Shown: positions 14,875 to 23,422 of the stretch, one piece after another
Layout: the number at the start of each line of letters is the position of its first letter
How positions within the stretch are numbered: position 1 is the first letter of the stretch
Origin: Kaustia mangrovi
GTDB lineage: Bacteria; Pseudomonadota; Alphaproteobacteria; Rhizobiales; Im1
DNA: 64,000 bases
Assembly (NCBI RefSeq): GCF_015482775.1
Contig: NZ_CP058214.1
Span: 4,020,501 to 4,084,500 of the forward strand
Reading direction: 5' to 3'
Notes under the pieces: model-generated
Told to the model about the DNA's origin: nothing
The model's input: only the letters and a program-made list of their open reading frames with translations
The model's database searches: none
Program-made: the position numbers and the translations under genes

Positions 14875-15933
14875 ATGGGCCTTTCCACACCCTCTTTCGA
14901 CGCGGCGGCGCGCGAGGCCGTCGAGGCCATCGCCATGGAGCGCGGCTTCGAGCCGGCCGCGCTGCTCGCCGTCGCCTGGGTGGAGAGCGCCGGCGTGCCC
15001 TTCTGGCGCGTGGATGGCGAGGAGCTGCCGCCCATTCGCTTCGAAGGGCACTATTTCCACCGCATCCTCAAGGGCAAGGCGGACAGGAAGCCCCACCTCC
15101 TGGAGCGCGCGGTCGCCGCCGGGCTGGCGCATCCAGACGCCGGCGCGGTGAAGAACCCGTCGAGCTATCGGGCGCGCTACGAGCTGCTCGCTCGTGCCAT
15201 GGAGATCGATACGGACGCCGCCCTGCGCTCCATCTCCATGGGGCTCGGCCAGGTCATGGGCGACCACTGCCTCAAGCTCGGCTTCAAATCCGTCGAGGCC
15301 ATGTGGCAGATGGCGCGCTCGGGGCTCGACGGCCAGCTCTGGCTCATGGTGCGCTATATCGAGACCTTCGGGCTCTCCGGGGCGCTGCGCCGGCAGGACT
15401 GGCGCGCCTTCGCGAGGGGCTATAACGGCCCGAACTACGCGGCCGGCGGCTATCACACCAAGCTCGCGACAGCCTATCGCAGCTTCGCCCGCCAGACCGA
15501 CGAGCACGATCTCTCCCGCGACCTCCAGAAGAGCCTCGCCGCCGCCGGCTATCCGGTTGCGGTCGACGGTATTGTCGGGCGCGAGACCAAGGCCGCCATC
15601 CGGCGCTTCCAGGAAGACCACGGCCTCGTCGCGGACGGCATTGCCGGGCCGATGACGCGCGATGCGCTCGACCGGGCGCTTGAGGCGAAGGCGGCCGAGC
15701 GGCGCAAGAAACAGGCGGCCGGCGTCGCTGGCGGTGCTGTCGCGGTGGGCATGTCGACCGGCGAGGTGGTCTCGGCGGTGCGCCAGGGCAGCGACGTCGC
15801 GCAGATGGCGCGGTCGCTCACCGAGGCGGTGGGGATTTCCGGGCTTGTGGCGGGTATCGCCGTCTCGCTCGCGGTCGGCATCGTGGTGTGGCGGATCGTG
15901 GCGACCAGGCGCCATGCGGAGGATCCGGCATGA
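14875..15933 (+). CDS. N-acetylmuramidase endolysin with PG-binding domain and C-terminal membrane helix
   Basis: A 352-residue lysis enzyme. The N-terminal muramidase domain (about 10-195; E37 in AWVESAG is the likely acid, SMGLGQVMG near 120) cleaves the glycan strand. A peptidoglycan-binding domain (about 205-265, AVDGIVGRETKAAIRRFQ) follows, then a Lys-rich linker and a C-terminal helix (about 322-345). ATG 14875 is 9 bp from GGAG; a GTG at 14857 is an alternative. No separate holin was found here. The membrane helix might let this protein associate with the inner membrane. Confidence 0.88.
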   Translation: MGLSTPSFDAAAREAVEAIAMERGFEPAALLAVAWVESAGVPFWRVDGEELPPIRFEGHYFHRILKGKADRKPHLLERAVAAGLAHPDAGAVKNPSSYRARYELLARAMEIDTDAALRSISMGLGQVMGDHCLKLGFKSVEAMWQMARSGLDGQLWLMVRYIETFGLSGALRRQDWRAFARGYNGPNYAAGGYHTKLATAYRSFARQTDEHDLSRDLQKSLAAAGYPVAVDGIVGRETKAAIRRFQEDHGLVADGIAGPMTRDALDRALEAKAAERRKKQAAGVAGGAVAVGMSTGEVVSAVRQGSDVAQMARSLTEAVGISGLVAGIAVSLAVGIVVWRIVATRRHAEDPA

Positions 15934-16322
15934 CGGGCGGCACCGACACGGCCGCGACACTCCTGGACGAGGTCGAGATCCTGCGTGAGCGGGTGCGCCA
16001 GCTCGAGCAGGCTCTCTACGGGTCAGCCAGCCGCATGGAGGAGTACCAGCATCGCCTCGGGCTCACGGTCATGCAGAGCCGTTTACTCGGCGCGTTGATG
16101 GCGCGCGAGGTGATGGGCAAGGAAGCGCTCATGATCGCGCTCTATGGCGACCGCAAGCAGGACTGGCCCGACGACAAGACCATCGATATTCACGCCTTCA
16201 ATCTGCGCCGGAAACTCGCTGTCCACGGCGTCGAGATCCGCACAGTCAGGGGGATCGGCTATGTCCTCGACGATGCCGCGAAGGATCGCGTTCGCCGGAT
16301 CGTGGGAGCGGAGGCGGCATGA
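15930..16322 (+). CDS. OmpR/PhoB-type winged-helix DNA-binding protein
   Basis: A 130-residue protein. An N-terminal coiled-coil stretch (about 10-35) precedes a winged helix (about 40-118) with the recognition helix IDIHAFNLRRKL and the wing VRGIGYVLDD, both typical of OmpR/PhoB regulators. There is no receiver domain, so no phosphorelay control is evident. The ATG overlaps the endolysin stop and the stop overlaps the spanin gene, so it is part of the lysis operon. It may be a late regulator; the partner and DNA target are unknown. Confidence 0.85.
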   Translation: MTGGTDTAATLLDEVEILRERVRQLEQALYGSASRMEEYQHRLGLTVMQSRLLGALMAREVMGKEALMIALYGDRKQDWPDDKTIDIHAFNLRRKLAVHGVEIRTVRGIGYVLDDAAKDRVRRIVGAEAA

Positions 16323-16570
16323 TCGCGGCTTTGTTCTCCAAGATCGGCCGCACGGCGACGCTGATCGGAATCGGCATCGCCGTCTTCGCAGGTTCCGTGC
16401 TTGCGGCATTCGGCATGGGGCGCCGTGAAGGACATCTGAGTGCCCGTCGCGACGCCTATCGAAACACCCTCAATCACGTAAAGGAGCGCCGAGATGTGGA
16501 GGAACGCGTTCGCCGCATGTCTCCTGACGAGCGCCGTCGCCGGCTGCGCAAATGGGCCCGCGACCGATGA
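16319..16570 (+). CDS. Inner-membrane spanin (Rz-like)
   Basis: An 83-residue protein with one N-terminal membrane helix (about residues 10-33, IGIGIAVFAGSVLAAFGMG) and a charged, helical periplasmic part rich in Arg and Glu. Size and layout fit an inner-membrane spanin. A lipoprotein frame (16494-16715) overlaps its 3' end in another frame, the classical Rz/Rz1 arrangement. Together they would fuse inner and outer membranes in the last step of lysis. Confidence 0.75.
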   Translation: MIAALFSKIGRTATLIGIGIAVFAGSVLAAFGMGRREGHLSARRDAYRNTLNHVKERRDVEERVRRMSPDERRRRLRKWARDR

Positions 16571-16715
16571 CTGGTGCCTCAATAGCGAGGCCGATCGCCC
16601 GAGCGAGAAGACGATCGACGCGATGAGCGATGCCGAGGTCGCCGAGACCTTGATCCACGACATGTATGGCGCCGGCCGGTGCGGCTGGAGGCCCGGAAAC
16701 GGGAGCACGGAATGA
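16494..16715 (+). CDS. Outer-membrane spanin lipoprotein (Rz1-like)
   Basis: A 73-residue protein with a lipoprotein signal, LLTSAVAGC, so Cys18 would be the lipidated first residue of the mature protein. The start lies inside the inner-membrane spanin gene in a different frame. Outer-membrane spanins are usually short and Pro-rich; this one has few prolines, which lowers confidence slightly, but location and lipobox are convincing. Confidence 0.75.
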   Translation: MWRNAFAACLLTSAVAGCANGPATDDWCLNSEADRPSEKTIDAMSDAEVAETLIHDMYGAGRCGWRPGNGSTE

Positions 16716-16761
16716 AGGAGTGCAAAGTGCTGAGCAATCGACTCCACAGGTGGCATCCCTG

Positions 16762-17088
16762 ATGGCGGCGGATATCCAGCCCTGGCTGTCCTCGCTCGCG
16801 CTCGTCGTCTCGGTCGCGGGCACGCTCTATGCCTGGATCACGGCGCGCTCGCGGGGCAATGCCGAGCAGATCGCCACACTGGAGAAGCGCGTGAACAAGC
16901 ACGACCGCCAGCTCGACCAAGTCGAGACCACACTCCAGCACCTGCCGTCGAAGGACATGACCCAGCGCATGGAACTGACATTGTCGGAGGTTCGCGGCGA
17001 GATCGCGGTCCTGAGCGAGCGCCTCCAGCCGGTCTCCTCGATTTCCGAGCGACTGCAGGACTTCCTGCTGGAGCAGGCCAAGAAATGA
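16762..17088 (+). CDS. DUF2730 family phage membrane protein
   Basis: A 108-residue protein with one N-terminal membrane helix (WLSSLALVVSVAGTLYAWI) and a long coiled-coil region (NAEQIATLEKRVNKHDRQLD onward). This matches DUF2730 proteins, which lie between the lysis and packaging genes in Mu-like phages. The ATG at 16762 has no strong ribosome-binding site; a GTG at 16720 would add 14 residues. It may be a lysis accessory or packaging accessory protein. Confidence 0.75.
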   Translation: MAADIQPWLSSLALVVSVAGTLYAWITARSRGNAEQIATLEKRVNKHDRQLDQVETTLQHLPSKDMTQRMELTLSEVRGEIAVLSERLQPVSSISERLQDFLLEQAKK

Positions 17089-17384
17089 GCATGGACCGCA
17101 TCATCCGCGAGGAGGCCCGCCTCATCATCCTGCGCGCCCTGGCCGAGCAGGACGACGAGCAGCTCAATTCGGAGCTTTTGCGCGTCACGCTGGAGACCTT
17201 CGGGATTTCGCGGATGCGCGCCTGGGTGCACGGGGAGCTCGCCTATCTCGCCGAGATGGGCGCGGTAACCGTGACCGAGGCGGGCTCGGTGCGTGTGGCC
17301 CAGCTCACCGAGCTCGGCGCGCGCCACCTCGCCCGCAATGTCGCCATCGAGGGCGTCAAGCGGCCCTCCCGGCCGGAGGCCTGA
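17085..17384 (+). CDS. Mu gp26-like phage protein
   Basis: A 99-residue protein with a winged-helix-like pattern (NSELLRVTLETFGISRMRAW, then AELGEMGAVTV-like residues). It overlaps the previous gene by 4 bp (ATGA) and precedes the small terminase gene, the place of Mu gp26 and similar proteins of about 100 residues. Its role is unknown. Confidence 0.75.
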   Translation: MSMDRIIREEARLIILRALAEQDDEQLNSELLRVTLETFGISRMRAWVHGELAYLAEMGAVTVTEAGSVRVAQLTELGARHLARNVAIEGVKRPSRPEA

Positions 17385-17388
17385 GCCG

Positions 17389-17970
17389 ATGGCCCGCCAC
17401 GCCGGACGCGGGCGCCTCTCCGCCATCGAGCAACTGCCGGAGGAGGCCGAGCCCATCGTCGCCTGGGCGATGCAGGAGCTGCGCGCGCGCAAGCACACCC
17501 AGGTCGATATCTGCGAGGAATTCAACAAACGCCTCGTCGGACTCGCGGCGGATATGGGCACCGAGATCGAGCCGATCTCCCTGTCGTCCTTCAACCGCTA
17601 TGCCATCCGTCTCGCCGCCTCCGCCCGCCGGCTGGAGGAGACGCGCGCCATCGCGTCGGCGCTCACCGAACGCCTCGGCCCCGACCAGGCCGACGACCTG
17701 ACCGTCATGGTGGCGGAGACCATCAAGACGCTGGTCTTCGAGCTCCTCGAAGGCGACGGCGACATCACGCCCAAGGGTACGATGGAGCTCGCCCGCGCCC
17801 TGCACTCCGCCGTCTCCGCGCAGTCGGTCTCCAGCGACCGGCGCCGCAAGGTCGAGGCGGAGTTCGCGAAGAAGGCCGAAGACGCCGTCGACAAGGTGGC
17901 GGAGGCGCGCGGCCTCACCGCCGAGACGGTCGAGGCGATCAAGGCGAAGATCCTCGGAGTGTCGCAATGA
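17389..17970 (+). CDS. Small terminase subunit (DUF3486, Mu gp27-like)
   Basis: A 193-residue helical protein of the DUF3486 family: RLSAIEQLPEEAEPIVAWAM at the N-terminus, QVDICEEFNKRL and SSFNRYAIRLA, then a coiled coil. In Mu gp27 is the putative small terminase. It lies directly before and overlaps by 4 bp the large terminase gene. It should recognise the packaging site near the left end of the phage. Confidence 0.85.
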   Translation: MARHAGRGRLSAIEQLPEEAEPIVAWAMQELRARKHTQVDICEEFNKRLVGLAADMGTEIEPISLSSFNRYAIRLAASARRLEETRAIASALTERLGPDQADDLTVMVAETIKTLVFELLEGDGDITPKGTMELARALHSAVSAQSVSSDRRRKVEAEFAKKAEDAVDKVAEARGLTAETVEAIKAKILGVSQ

Positions 17971-19607
17971 GCGCGGTCGCGGACGCCGAGGCCGGCCCCG
18001 TCACGGCCGAGGAATGGGCGGCCCATCGCCGGCGCACCACCCAGGCGCTGCCGGAGCCGCTTGCCGGCAAGGCCCTGCCGGAGATCCTGCTGCCGTATCA
18101 GGCGGAGCTGCTGGCGGCGACCTCGGCCCATGCCCTCGTCGTCACGGACAAGTCGCGCCGGATCGGCGCCACCTGGGGCGTCGGCGCGGACGCCGTGCTC
18201 ACCGCCGGCGCGCAAAAGTCCGCCGGCGGCATGGACGTGCTCTATCTCGGCTACAATCTCGACATGGCGCGGGAGTTCATCGACACCTGCGCCATGTGGG
18301 CGAAGGCCTTCGCCCCGGCCTGCTCGGCGGTGGAGGAGTTCCTGTTCGTCGAGCAGGACGCGAACGGCGCGGAACGTGCGATCAAGGCCTTCCGGATCAC
18401 CTTCGCCTCCGGCTTCGAGATCGCGGCACTGTCGTCCAAACCCCGCTCGCTGCGCGGCCGCCAGGGCTATGTCATCCTTGACGAGTTCGCCTTCCACGAC
18501 GATGCGGAGGAGCTGCTCAAGGCCGCCATGGCGCTGCTCATCTGGGGCGGCAAGGTGCTCGTCATCTCCACCCACAATGGCGTCGACAACCCGTTCAACC
18601 AGTTGATCCAGGAGATCCGCGAAGGCCGCCGGCCAGGCAAGGTGGTGCGCTGCACCTTCGACGACGCGCTGGACCAGGGGCTCTATCAGCGCATCTGCAT
18701 GGTGACGGGCCGCGACTGGTCGCCGGAGGCGGAGGCGAAATGGCGCGACGAGATCCGCGCCTTTTATGGCGAGGATGCGGCGGAAGAGCTCGACTGCATC
18801 CCGAGCCAGGGCTCCGGCGTCTACCTCACCGGGGCGCTGATCGAGGCCTGCATGACGCCGCGCGCGCCGGTCCTGCGGCTCGCTTGCCCCAAGGGCTTCG
18901 AGCTGCTCGGCGATGCGGAGCGCGAGTCCGTCGTCGCCGACTGGCTGGCGGAGAATGTCGATCCCTGGCTCAAGCTGCTGACCCAAGACCTCCGGCACTA
19001 TTACGGCTTCGACTTCGGGCGCTCCGGCGATCTCTCCGTCTTCTGGCCGATCGAGGAAGGGGCGGACCTCGTCCTGCGCGCGCCCTTCATCCTGGAGCTG
19101 CGCAACGTTCCCTTCCGGCAACAGGAACAGATCCTGTTCCGCATCGTCGACAGGCTGCCGCGCTTCTCCGGCGGCAAGCATGACGGGCGCGGCAACGGGC
19201 AGTTCCTCGCCGAATACGCCCAGCAGCGCTATGGCGCGATGCTCATCGAGGCCGTGATGCTCTCCCAGCCCTGGTATCTGGAGCATGTGCCACGGCTCAA
19301 GGCGCGCCTTGAGGACCGCACCATGGCGTTCTCCCGCGATGCCGACGTGAAGAGCGATCTGCGCCAGTTCCGCATGATCCGGGGCGTCCCCATGATCCCG
19401 CAGACGGCGGAGACGAAGGGTGCCGATGGCGGCCAGCGCCATGGCGATGCCGGCGTCGCCGCCGTGCTCGCCGTGGCAGCGGCGGAAGACGACACGGTGG
19501 CCTATGAGTACACGCCGGCGCGCGTCTCGTCGGCCGACCGCTTCTGGCAGGCGCCGCGCGGCGACCTCGGGCCGGAAAGCTGGCAAACCAAGCGAGGGCT
19601 CTGGTGA
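17967..19607 (+). CDS. Large terminase subunit (Mu gp28-like)
   Basis: A 546-residue packaging motor. The ATPase domain has an atypical Walker A, DKSRRIGATWG (about 61-71), and Walker B YVILDEFAF (168-176). The C-terminal nuclease domain includes YYGFDFGRSGDLSVF, where Asp residues of the RNase-H-like fold bind metal. It cuts and translocates phage DNA into heads. The length agrees with Mu gp28. The last codons overlap the portal gene. Confidence 0.92.
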   Translation: MSAVADAEAGPVTAEEWAAHRRRTTQALPEPLAGKALPEILLPYQAELLAATSAHALVVTDKSRRIGATWGVGADAVLTAGAQKSAGGMDVLYLGYNLDMAREFIDTCAMWAKAFAPACSAVEEFLFVEQDANGAERAIKAFRITFASGFEIAALSSKPRSLRGRQGYVILDEFAFHDDAEELLKAAMALLIWGGKVLVISTHNGVDNPFNQLIQEIREGRRPGKVVRCTFDDALDQGLYQRICMVTGRDWSPEAEAKWRDEIRAFYGEDAAEELDCIPSQGSGVYLTGALIEACMTPRAPVLRLACPKGFELLGDAERESVVADWLAENVDPWLKLLTQDLRHYYGFDFGRSGDLSVFWPIEEGADLVLRAPFILELRNVPFRQQEQILFRIVDRLPRFSGGKHDGRGNGQFLAEYAQQRYGAMLIEAVMLSQPWYLEHVPRLKARLEDRTMAFSRDADVKSDLRQFRMIRGVPMIPQTAETKGADGGQRHGDAGVAAVLAVAAAEDDTVAYEYTPARVSSADRFWQAPRGDLGPESWQTKRGLW

Positions 19608-21181
19608 TGGCCGAGCACGTCTCTCCGATCCTCGGCCCCGATGGCCGGCCCGTCCGCCGCAAGCTCCTCATGGAGCCGCAGGCCGAGCCCGAGCTCACCG
19701 GCATTCGCAGCGTTTGGACGGAGCCCGTCGCCACCGGCCTCACGCCGGACCGGCTCGCCTCCATCCTGCGCCGCGCCGACGAGGGCGACCTCCACGATTT
19801 CCTGATCCTGGCGGAAGAGATCGAGGAGCGCGAGCCGCAATATGCCACCGTGCTCGGCAACCGCCGCCGGGCGCTCACGCTGATCGAACCCACCGTCGTC
19901 GCCGCCTCCGACGACAAGCCCGACCAGGAGATCGCCGATGCGGTGCGCGAGCTGATCGCCAGGCCGGACTTCGCCTTCGCCCTGGAGGATCTGACCGACG
20001 CGCTCGGCAAGGGCTTCTCCGCGGTGGAGATCGTCTGGGGCACGGAGAAGGGCCGCTGGGTGCCGGCGGAGTATCGCTGGCGCGAGCCGTGGTTCTTCCA
20101 GTTCGACCGCCGCACCGGCAAGACGGTCATGCTGCGCGACCAGGGCAACCCGGAAGGTGTGGCCCTCAACCCCTATGGCTTCATGGTCCACCTCGCCCGC
20201 CTCAAGACGGGCAAGCCGTGGCGGGCGGGGCTCGCCCGCATCGCGGTGTGGTCCTTCATGCTCAAGGGCTTCACGGCGAAGGACTGGATGGCCTTTCTGG
20301 AGGTCTACGGCATCCCCTGGCGCTTGGGCAAATACCGCTCCGGCGCGACGGCGGAGGAGAAGCACACCCTGATGCGCGCGGTGCGCGGCATTGCCGGCGA
20401 CGCCGCCGCCATCGTGCCGGAGGGCATGGAGATCGAGATCCTCGAGGCCTCCGCCTCGCGCGGCTCCGACGCGTTTGAGAAGAAGTGCCGCTATCTCGAC
20501 GAGCAGGTCTCCAAGATCGTGCTCGGCCAGACCACGACCACCGACGCAATCTCCGGCGGGCACGCGGTCTCCAAGGAACACCAGGAGGTCCGCCGCGATA
20601 TCCAGAAGGCGGATGCCCGCAATCTCGCCGCCACCATCAACGCCCAGCTCGTCGAGCCCTTCGTGGCGTTCAATTTCGGGCCGAGGCCAGTCTATCCCCG
20701 CGTGGCCCTGCCGGTGCCCGACCCGGAAGACCTCAAGGCGCTGATGGACGCGACGAAGACCTTTGTGAGCCTCGGCGGCAAGGTCGGGATGTCCGTCGTC
20801 CGCGACAAGATCGGCTTCGAGGATCCCGACGAGGACGAGGAGCTGCTGGAGCCTCCCGGCCGGAGCGCCCCGGCGGAGGATCCGCAGCCCGTTGAGGCGC
20901 GCGCCCGGCACGGCGCCGGCTGCCCGGTCCACGGCCGCACGCTCGCCCGCGAGGAGGCCGAGCCCGACGAGATCGACGATCTGGCCGAGGACGAGCTCGA
21001 CGCGTGGGAGGAGATCGCCGCGCCGCTCGTCGAGCCGATCATGAGGGCCGTCGAGGAGGCCACGTCCTTCGAGGATCTGGAGGAACGGCTCAAGAGCGTA
21101 CACCCGGACGGCGAGAGGCTTGCCCGGCGCCTGGCGGTGCTCACGACGATCTCGCGCGGCCTCGGCGATGTGAGCGACTGA
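19607..21181 (+). CDS. Portal protein (DUF935, Mu gp29-like)
   Basis: A 524-residue protein of the DUF935 portal family with conserved blocks such as LILAEEIEEREPQY, LGKGFSAVEIVW and KYRSGATAEEK. Twelve copies would form the DNA gate of the head. It begins at the terminase stop; a GTG 3 bp upstream could serve instead. The C-terminal third contains an acidic region (about 405-470), perhaps facing the scaffold. Confidence 0.92.
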   Translation: MAEHVSPILGPDGRPVRRKLLMEPQAEPELTGIRSVWTEPVATGLTPDRLASILRRADEGDLHDFLILAEEIEEREPQYATVLGNRRRALTLIEPTVVAASDDKPDQEIADAVRELIARPDFAFALEDLTDALGKGFSAVEIVWGTEKGRWVPAEYRWREPWFFQFDRRTGKTVMLRDQGNPEGVALNPYGFMVHLARLKTGKPWRAGLARIAVWSFMLKGFTAKDWMAFLEVYGIPWRLGKYRSGATAEEKHTLMRAVRGIAGDAAAIVPEGMEIEILEASASRGSDAFEKKCRYLDEQVSKIVLGQTTTTDAISGGHAVSKEHQEVRRDIQKADARNLAATINAQLVEPFVAFNFGPRPVYPRVALPVPDPEDLKALMDATKTFVSLGGKVGMSVVRDKIGFEDPDEDEELLEPPGRSAPAEDPQPVEARARHGAGCPVHGRTLAREEAEPDEIDDLAEDELDAWEEIAAPLVEPIMRAVEEATSFEDLEERLKSVHPDGERLARRLAVLTTISRGLGDVSD

Positions 21182-21182
21182 G

Positions 21183-22358
21183 ATGAGGGCTGAGAGCTTC
21201 CGCACGCCCGCCAATGTCGCGCCCGAGGTCGGGGACTATTTCACGTCCAAGAACCTCAGGCCCGCCTTCTCCTGGCTGGATGTCTGGGGCGAGGAGCACG
21301 GCTACGCCTTCACCGTCGCCAAGGCCGTCGAGGAAGACGTGTTGACGAGCTTTCGAGGCTCCATCGAACGCGCGATCGCGAAGGGCCAGGGCTTCGAAAG
21401 CTGGAAGGCGGGTATCCAGACCGAGCTCTCCAAGCTCGGCTGGTGGGGCCGGCGCACCGTCGTCGATCCGGTGACCGGCGAGCGCAGCGTGGTGGACTTC
21501 TCAAAGCCGCGCCGGCTCAAGACCATCTTCTGGTCGAACATGCGCGCCGCCCGCGCCGCCGGCCAGTGGGAGCGGATCCAGCGCACCAAGGCCGCGTTGC
21601 CCTATCTCCTCTATGTCCGCACCACCTCGGCCGAGCCCCGCCAGGAGCATCTCCAGTGGGCCGATACGGTCCTTCCCGTCGACGATCCGTTCTGGAACAC
21701 GCACTATCCGCCCAATGGCTGGGGCTGCAAATGCGCCGTGCGCCAGATCTCGAGACGAGAGGCCCGCCGGCGCGGCGTTTCCGAACCGCCGGCGGTGGAG
21801 ACGAAACCCTTCCGCAATCGCCGCACCGGCGAGGTGACGGACGTCCCGGTCGGGATCGATCCGGGCTGGCAGACCAATCCCGGAAAGGCGCGCGCCCGCA
21901 CATTGCTCCGCAAGACGGTCGAGACGCTCGAGGCCGCCGGCCCGGACCGCGCCCGCGACCAGATCCGCGACCTGTGGGCCGGCCCGCTGCCGGCGGTGGT
22001 GACCAAGCTCCCGGAGCGCGTCCACATGCCCGTCGCCGTGGCGCCTGTGCTAGCGGAACAGACGAAATCGCGCAGCTCCCTGGTCGTCGTCTCCAACGAC
22101 ACAGCCGCGCTCAAGACGACAAAGCACAAGTTCGCCCTCGATCGCGTCGGGCTCGTCCAGGAGATGATCGACCGGGGGCGTATCGTGGCCGATGTCCACG
22201 ATACGTCAGCGCGCAATGTCTATCTCGATATCGAGGGCCAGCTCTGGTTCCTCGCCATCGGCCGATCGCGGGATGGCTATCTCTATGTGCGAACGCTGCA
22301 CCCGACCAGCCGGCGCCGGATGCTGAAGAAGCTTAAGCAAGCGGGGGAAGAGGAGTAA
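21183..22358 (+). CDS. Head morphogenesis protein gpF, with possible C-terminal nuclease-like domain
   Basis: A 391-residue minor head protein. The gpF/SPP1 gp7-type domain (about residues 60-240) has GFESWKAGI, RTTSAEPRQEHLQWADTVLP and the Cys/His-like HYPPNGWGCKCAVRQI. Residues about 310-390 form a distinct tail (VHDTSARNVYLDIEGQLWFL and YVRTLHPTSRRRM) like the barnase/RelE-type domains often joined to phage head proteins. Such domains may be injected with DNA. The start lies 1 bp after the portal stop. Confidence 0.85.
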   Translation: MRAESFRTPANVAPEVGDYFTSKNLRPAFSWLDVWGEEHGYAFTVAKAVEEDVLTSFRGSIERAIAKGQGFESWKAGIQTELSKLGWWGRRTVVDPVTGERSVVDFSKPRRLKTIFWSNMRAARAAGQWERIQRTKAALPYLLYVRTTSAEPRQEHLQWADTVLPVDDPFWNTHYPPNGWGCKCAVRQISRREARRRGVSEPPAVETKPFRNRRTGEVTDVPVGIDPGWQTNPGKARARTLLRKTVETLEAAGPDRARDQIRDLWAGPLPAVVTKLPERVHMPVAVAPVLAEQTKSRSSLVVVSNDTAALKTTKHKFALDRVGLVQEMIDRGRIVADVHDTSARNVYLDIEGQLWFLAIGRSRDGYLYVRTLHPTSRRRMLKKLKQAGEEE

Positions 22359-22489
22359 GCGGCCGGGAGGACGCGACCCCTCCGCGGTGAGACACCGGCA
22401 CCTTCGATTTCGCACGGCCGCTGGATCACAATGTACATTCGCTCGACGGCGAAAACAACAGTATGCTCTCGGGCGAAACTGAGCGAGAT

Positions 22490-22987
22490 TCAGCCGACCA
22501 GAACGGTTGAAACGGAGAACGCGCCATAGGCGAAAAGAACAAATGCAAAAGTAACCAATAGGACCGTCACAATGGCGACGAGGACGGCAGTTCGGGTCAA
22601 CCACTTTGGTGGGCCGGACAGCTTCGCATCCGCAGAAACCTCTCGCCACTCATACATCGCGTGCCAGGTCACGAGAAACTGGTAGGTGTATGCAATGCCG
22701 CTGGCGAATACGGCTGCGATCAATCCCCACACAAACGGCCTCATCGCCGCGAACACTGCGCTCAGAACTGCATCCCCCGTACCCCAAAGTTGCCCGACAA
22801 AAGCGAGTAACGCGACAACGGCGCCCGCATTGACGAGAATTGCCGAGCGCAGCGCCACCGTGCCGATATCCACCGTGGCCCGGTCACAGTGAACATAGAG
22901 CTCCTTGCGACACTGCCAGGTTTGCTCCTCGCGACGAAGCTTCGCCCTATACCACTCGTTGTCTCGTTCTGAGTCGCTAGTCATCAC
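22490..22987 (-). CDS. Hypothetical membrane protein, opposite strand (cargo)
   Basis: A 165-residue protein with three or four membrane segments (about residues 48-70, 82-108 and 130-160) and a charged cytoplasmic N-terminus. It is read against the late genes and is more AT-rich, as expected for a moron expressed from its own promoter. The bases 22359-22489 downstream hold no gene. No family is recognised. Small membrane proteins in this context often block superinfection, but here that is only a guess. Confidence 0.65.
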   Translation of the reverse strand: MMTSDSERDNEWYRAKLRREEQTWQCRKELYVHCDRATVDIGTVALRSAILVNAGAVVALLAFVGQLWGTGDAVLSAVFAAMRPFVWGLIAAVFASGIAYTYQFLVTWHAMYEWREVSADAKLSGPPKWLTRTAVLVAIVTVLLVTFAFVLFAYGAFSVSTVLVG

Positions 22988-23115
22988 ATCCCTCCAAAGT
23001 GCAGGTTGCTAGCCGCGTCCGCGCGCTACGCGCCCAACTGGAGCATAGCCGCTATACCGCGCCTTCCCGTACGGCATACACTGAGGCAGCCTTGTAGCAT
23101 GCTCGGGAATGTCCA

Positions 23116-23409
23116 ATGACCCGTCGAAAGGGCGAAATCACGAGGAGCCAGATCGACCGGGGCTATCCCTACCAGGTCGAGATCGTCATTCCTCCCAACG
23201 GTCTGGGCCGGAAGATCGACGATATCTATACCTTCCTGCGCGAGCGCGGCTATGCCTTCAAGAAGCGCGGCGGGCGCGATCGGCGGACGGAGGGGATCTT
23301 CCACACCTCGCGCTATTGCTTCACGTCGATGGAGCACGCCCAGGCCTTTCAGGACAGGTTCGGTTGCCTCTATTCTGGCGAGATCGTCGTCGTGGAGCGG
23401 AAACGATAA
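23116..23409 (+). CDS. Hypothetical 97-residue protein (cargo)
   Basis: A 97-residue basic protein with an alternating strand-helix-strand pattern (QVEIVIPPNGLGRKIDDIYT, then YCFTSMEHAQAFQDRFG). The fold might be ferredoxin-like. It lies 13 bp before the SRAP gene and is probably co-transcribed with it. No family is recognised. The function could be linked to the SRAP protein's DNA-repair role, which is inferred only from position. Confidence 0.6.
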   Translation: MTRRKGEITRSQIDRGYPYQVEIVIPPNGLGRKIDDIYTFLRERGYAFKKRGGRDRRTEGIFHTSRYCFTSMEHAQAFQDRFGCLYSGEIVVVERKR

Positions 23410-23422
23410 CGGGAGCTGAACC

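Noticed and set aside
22375-22489. A possible short gene between gpF and the leftward membrane gene
   Set aside because: No start with ribosome-binding site and no protein-like composition; left as unassigned intergenic sequence.
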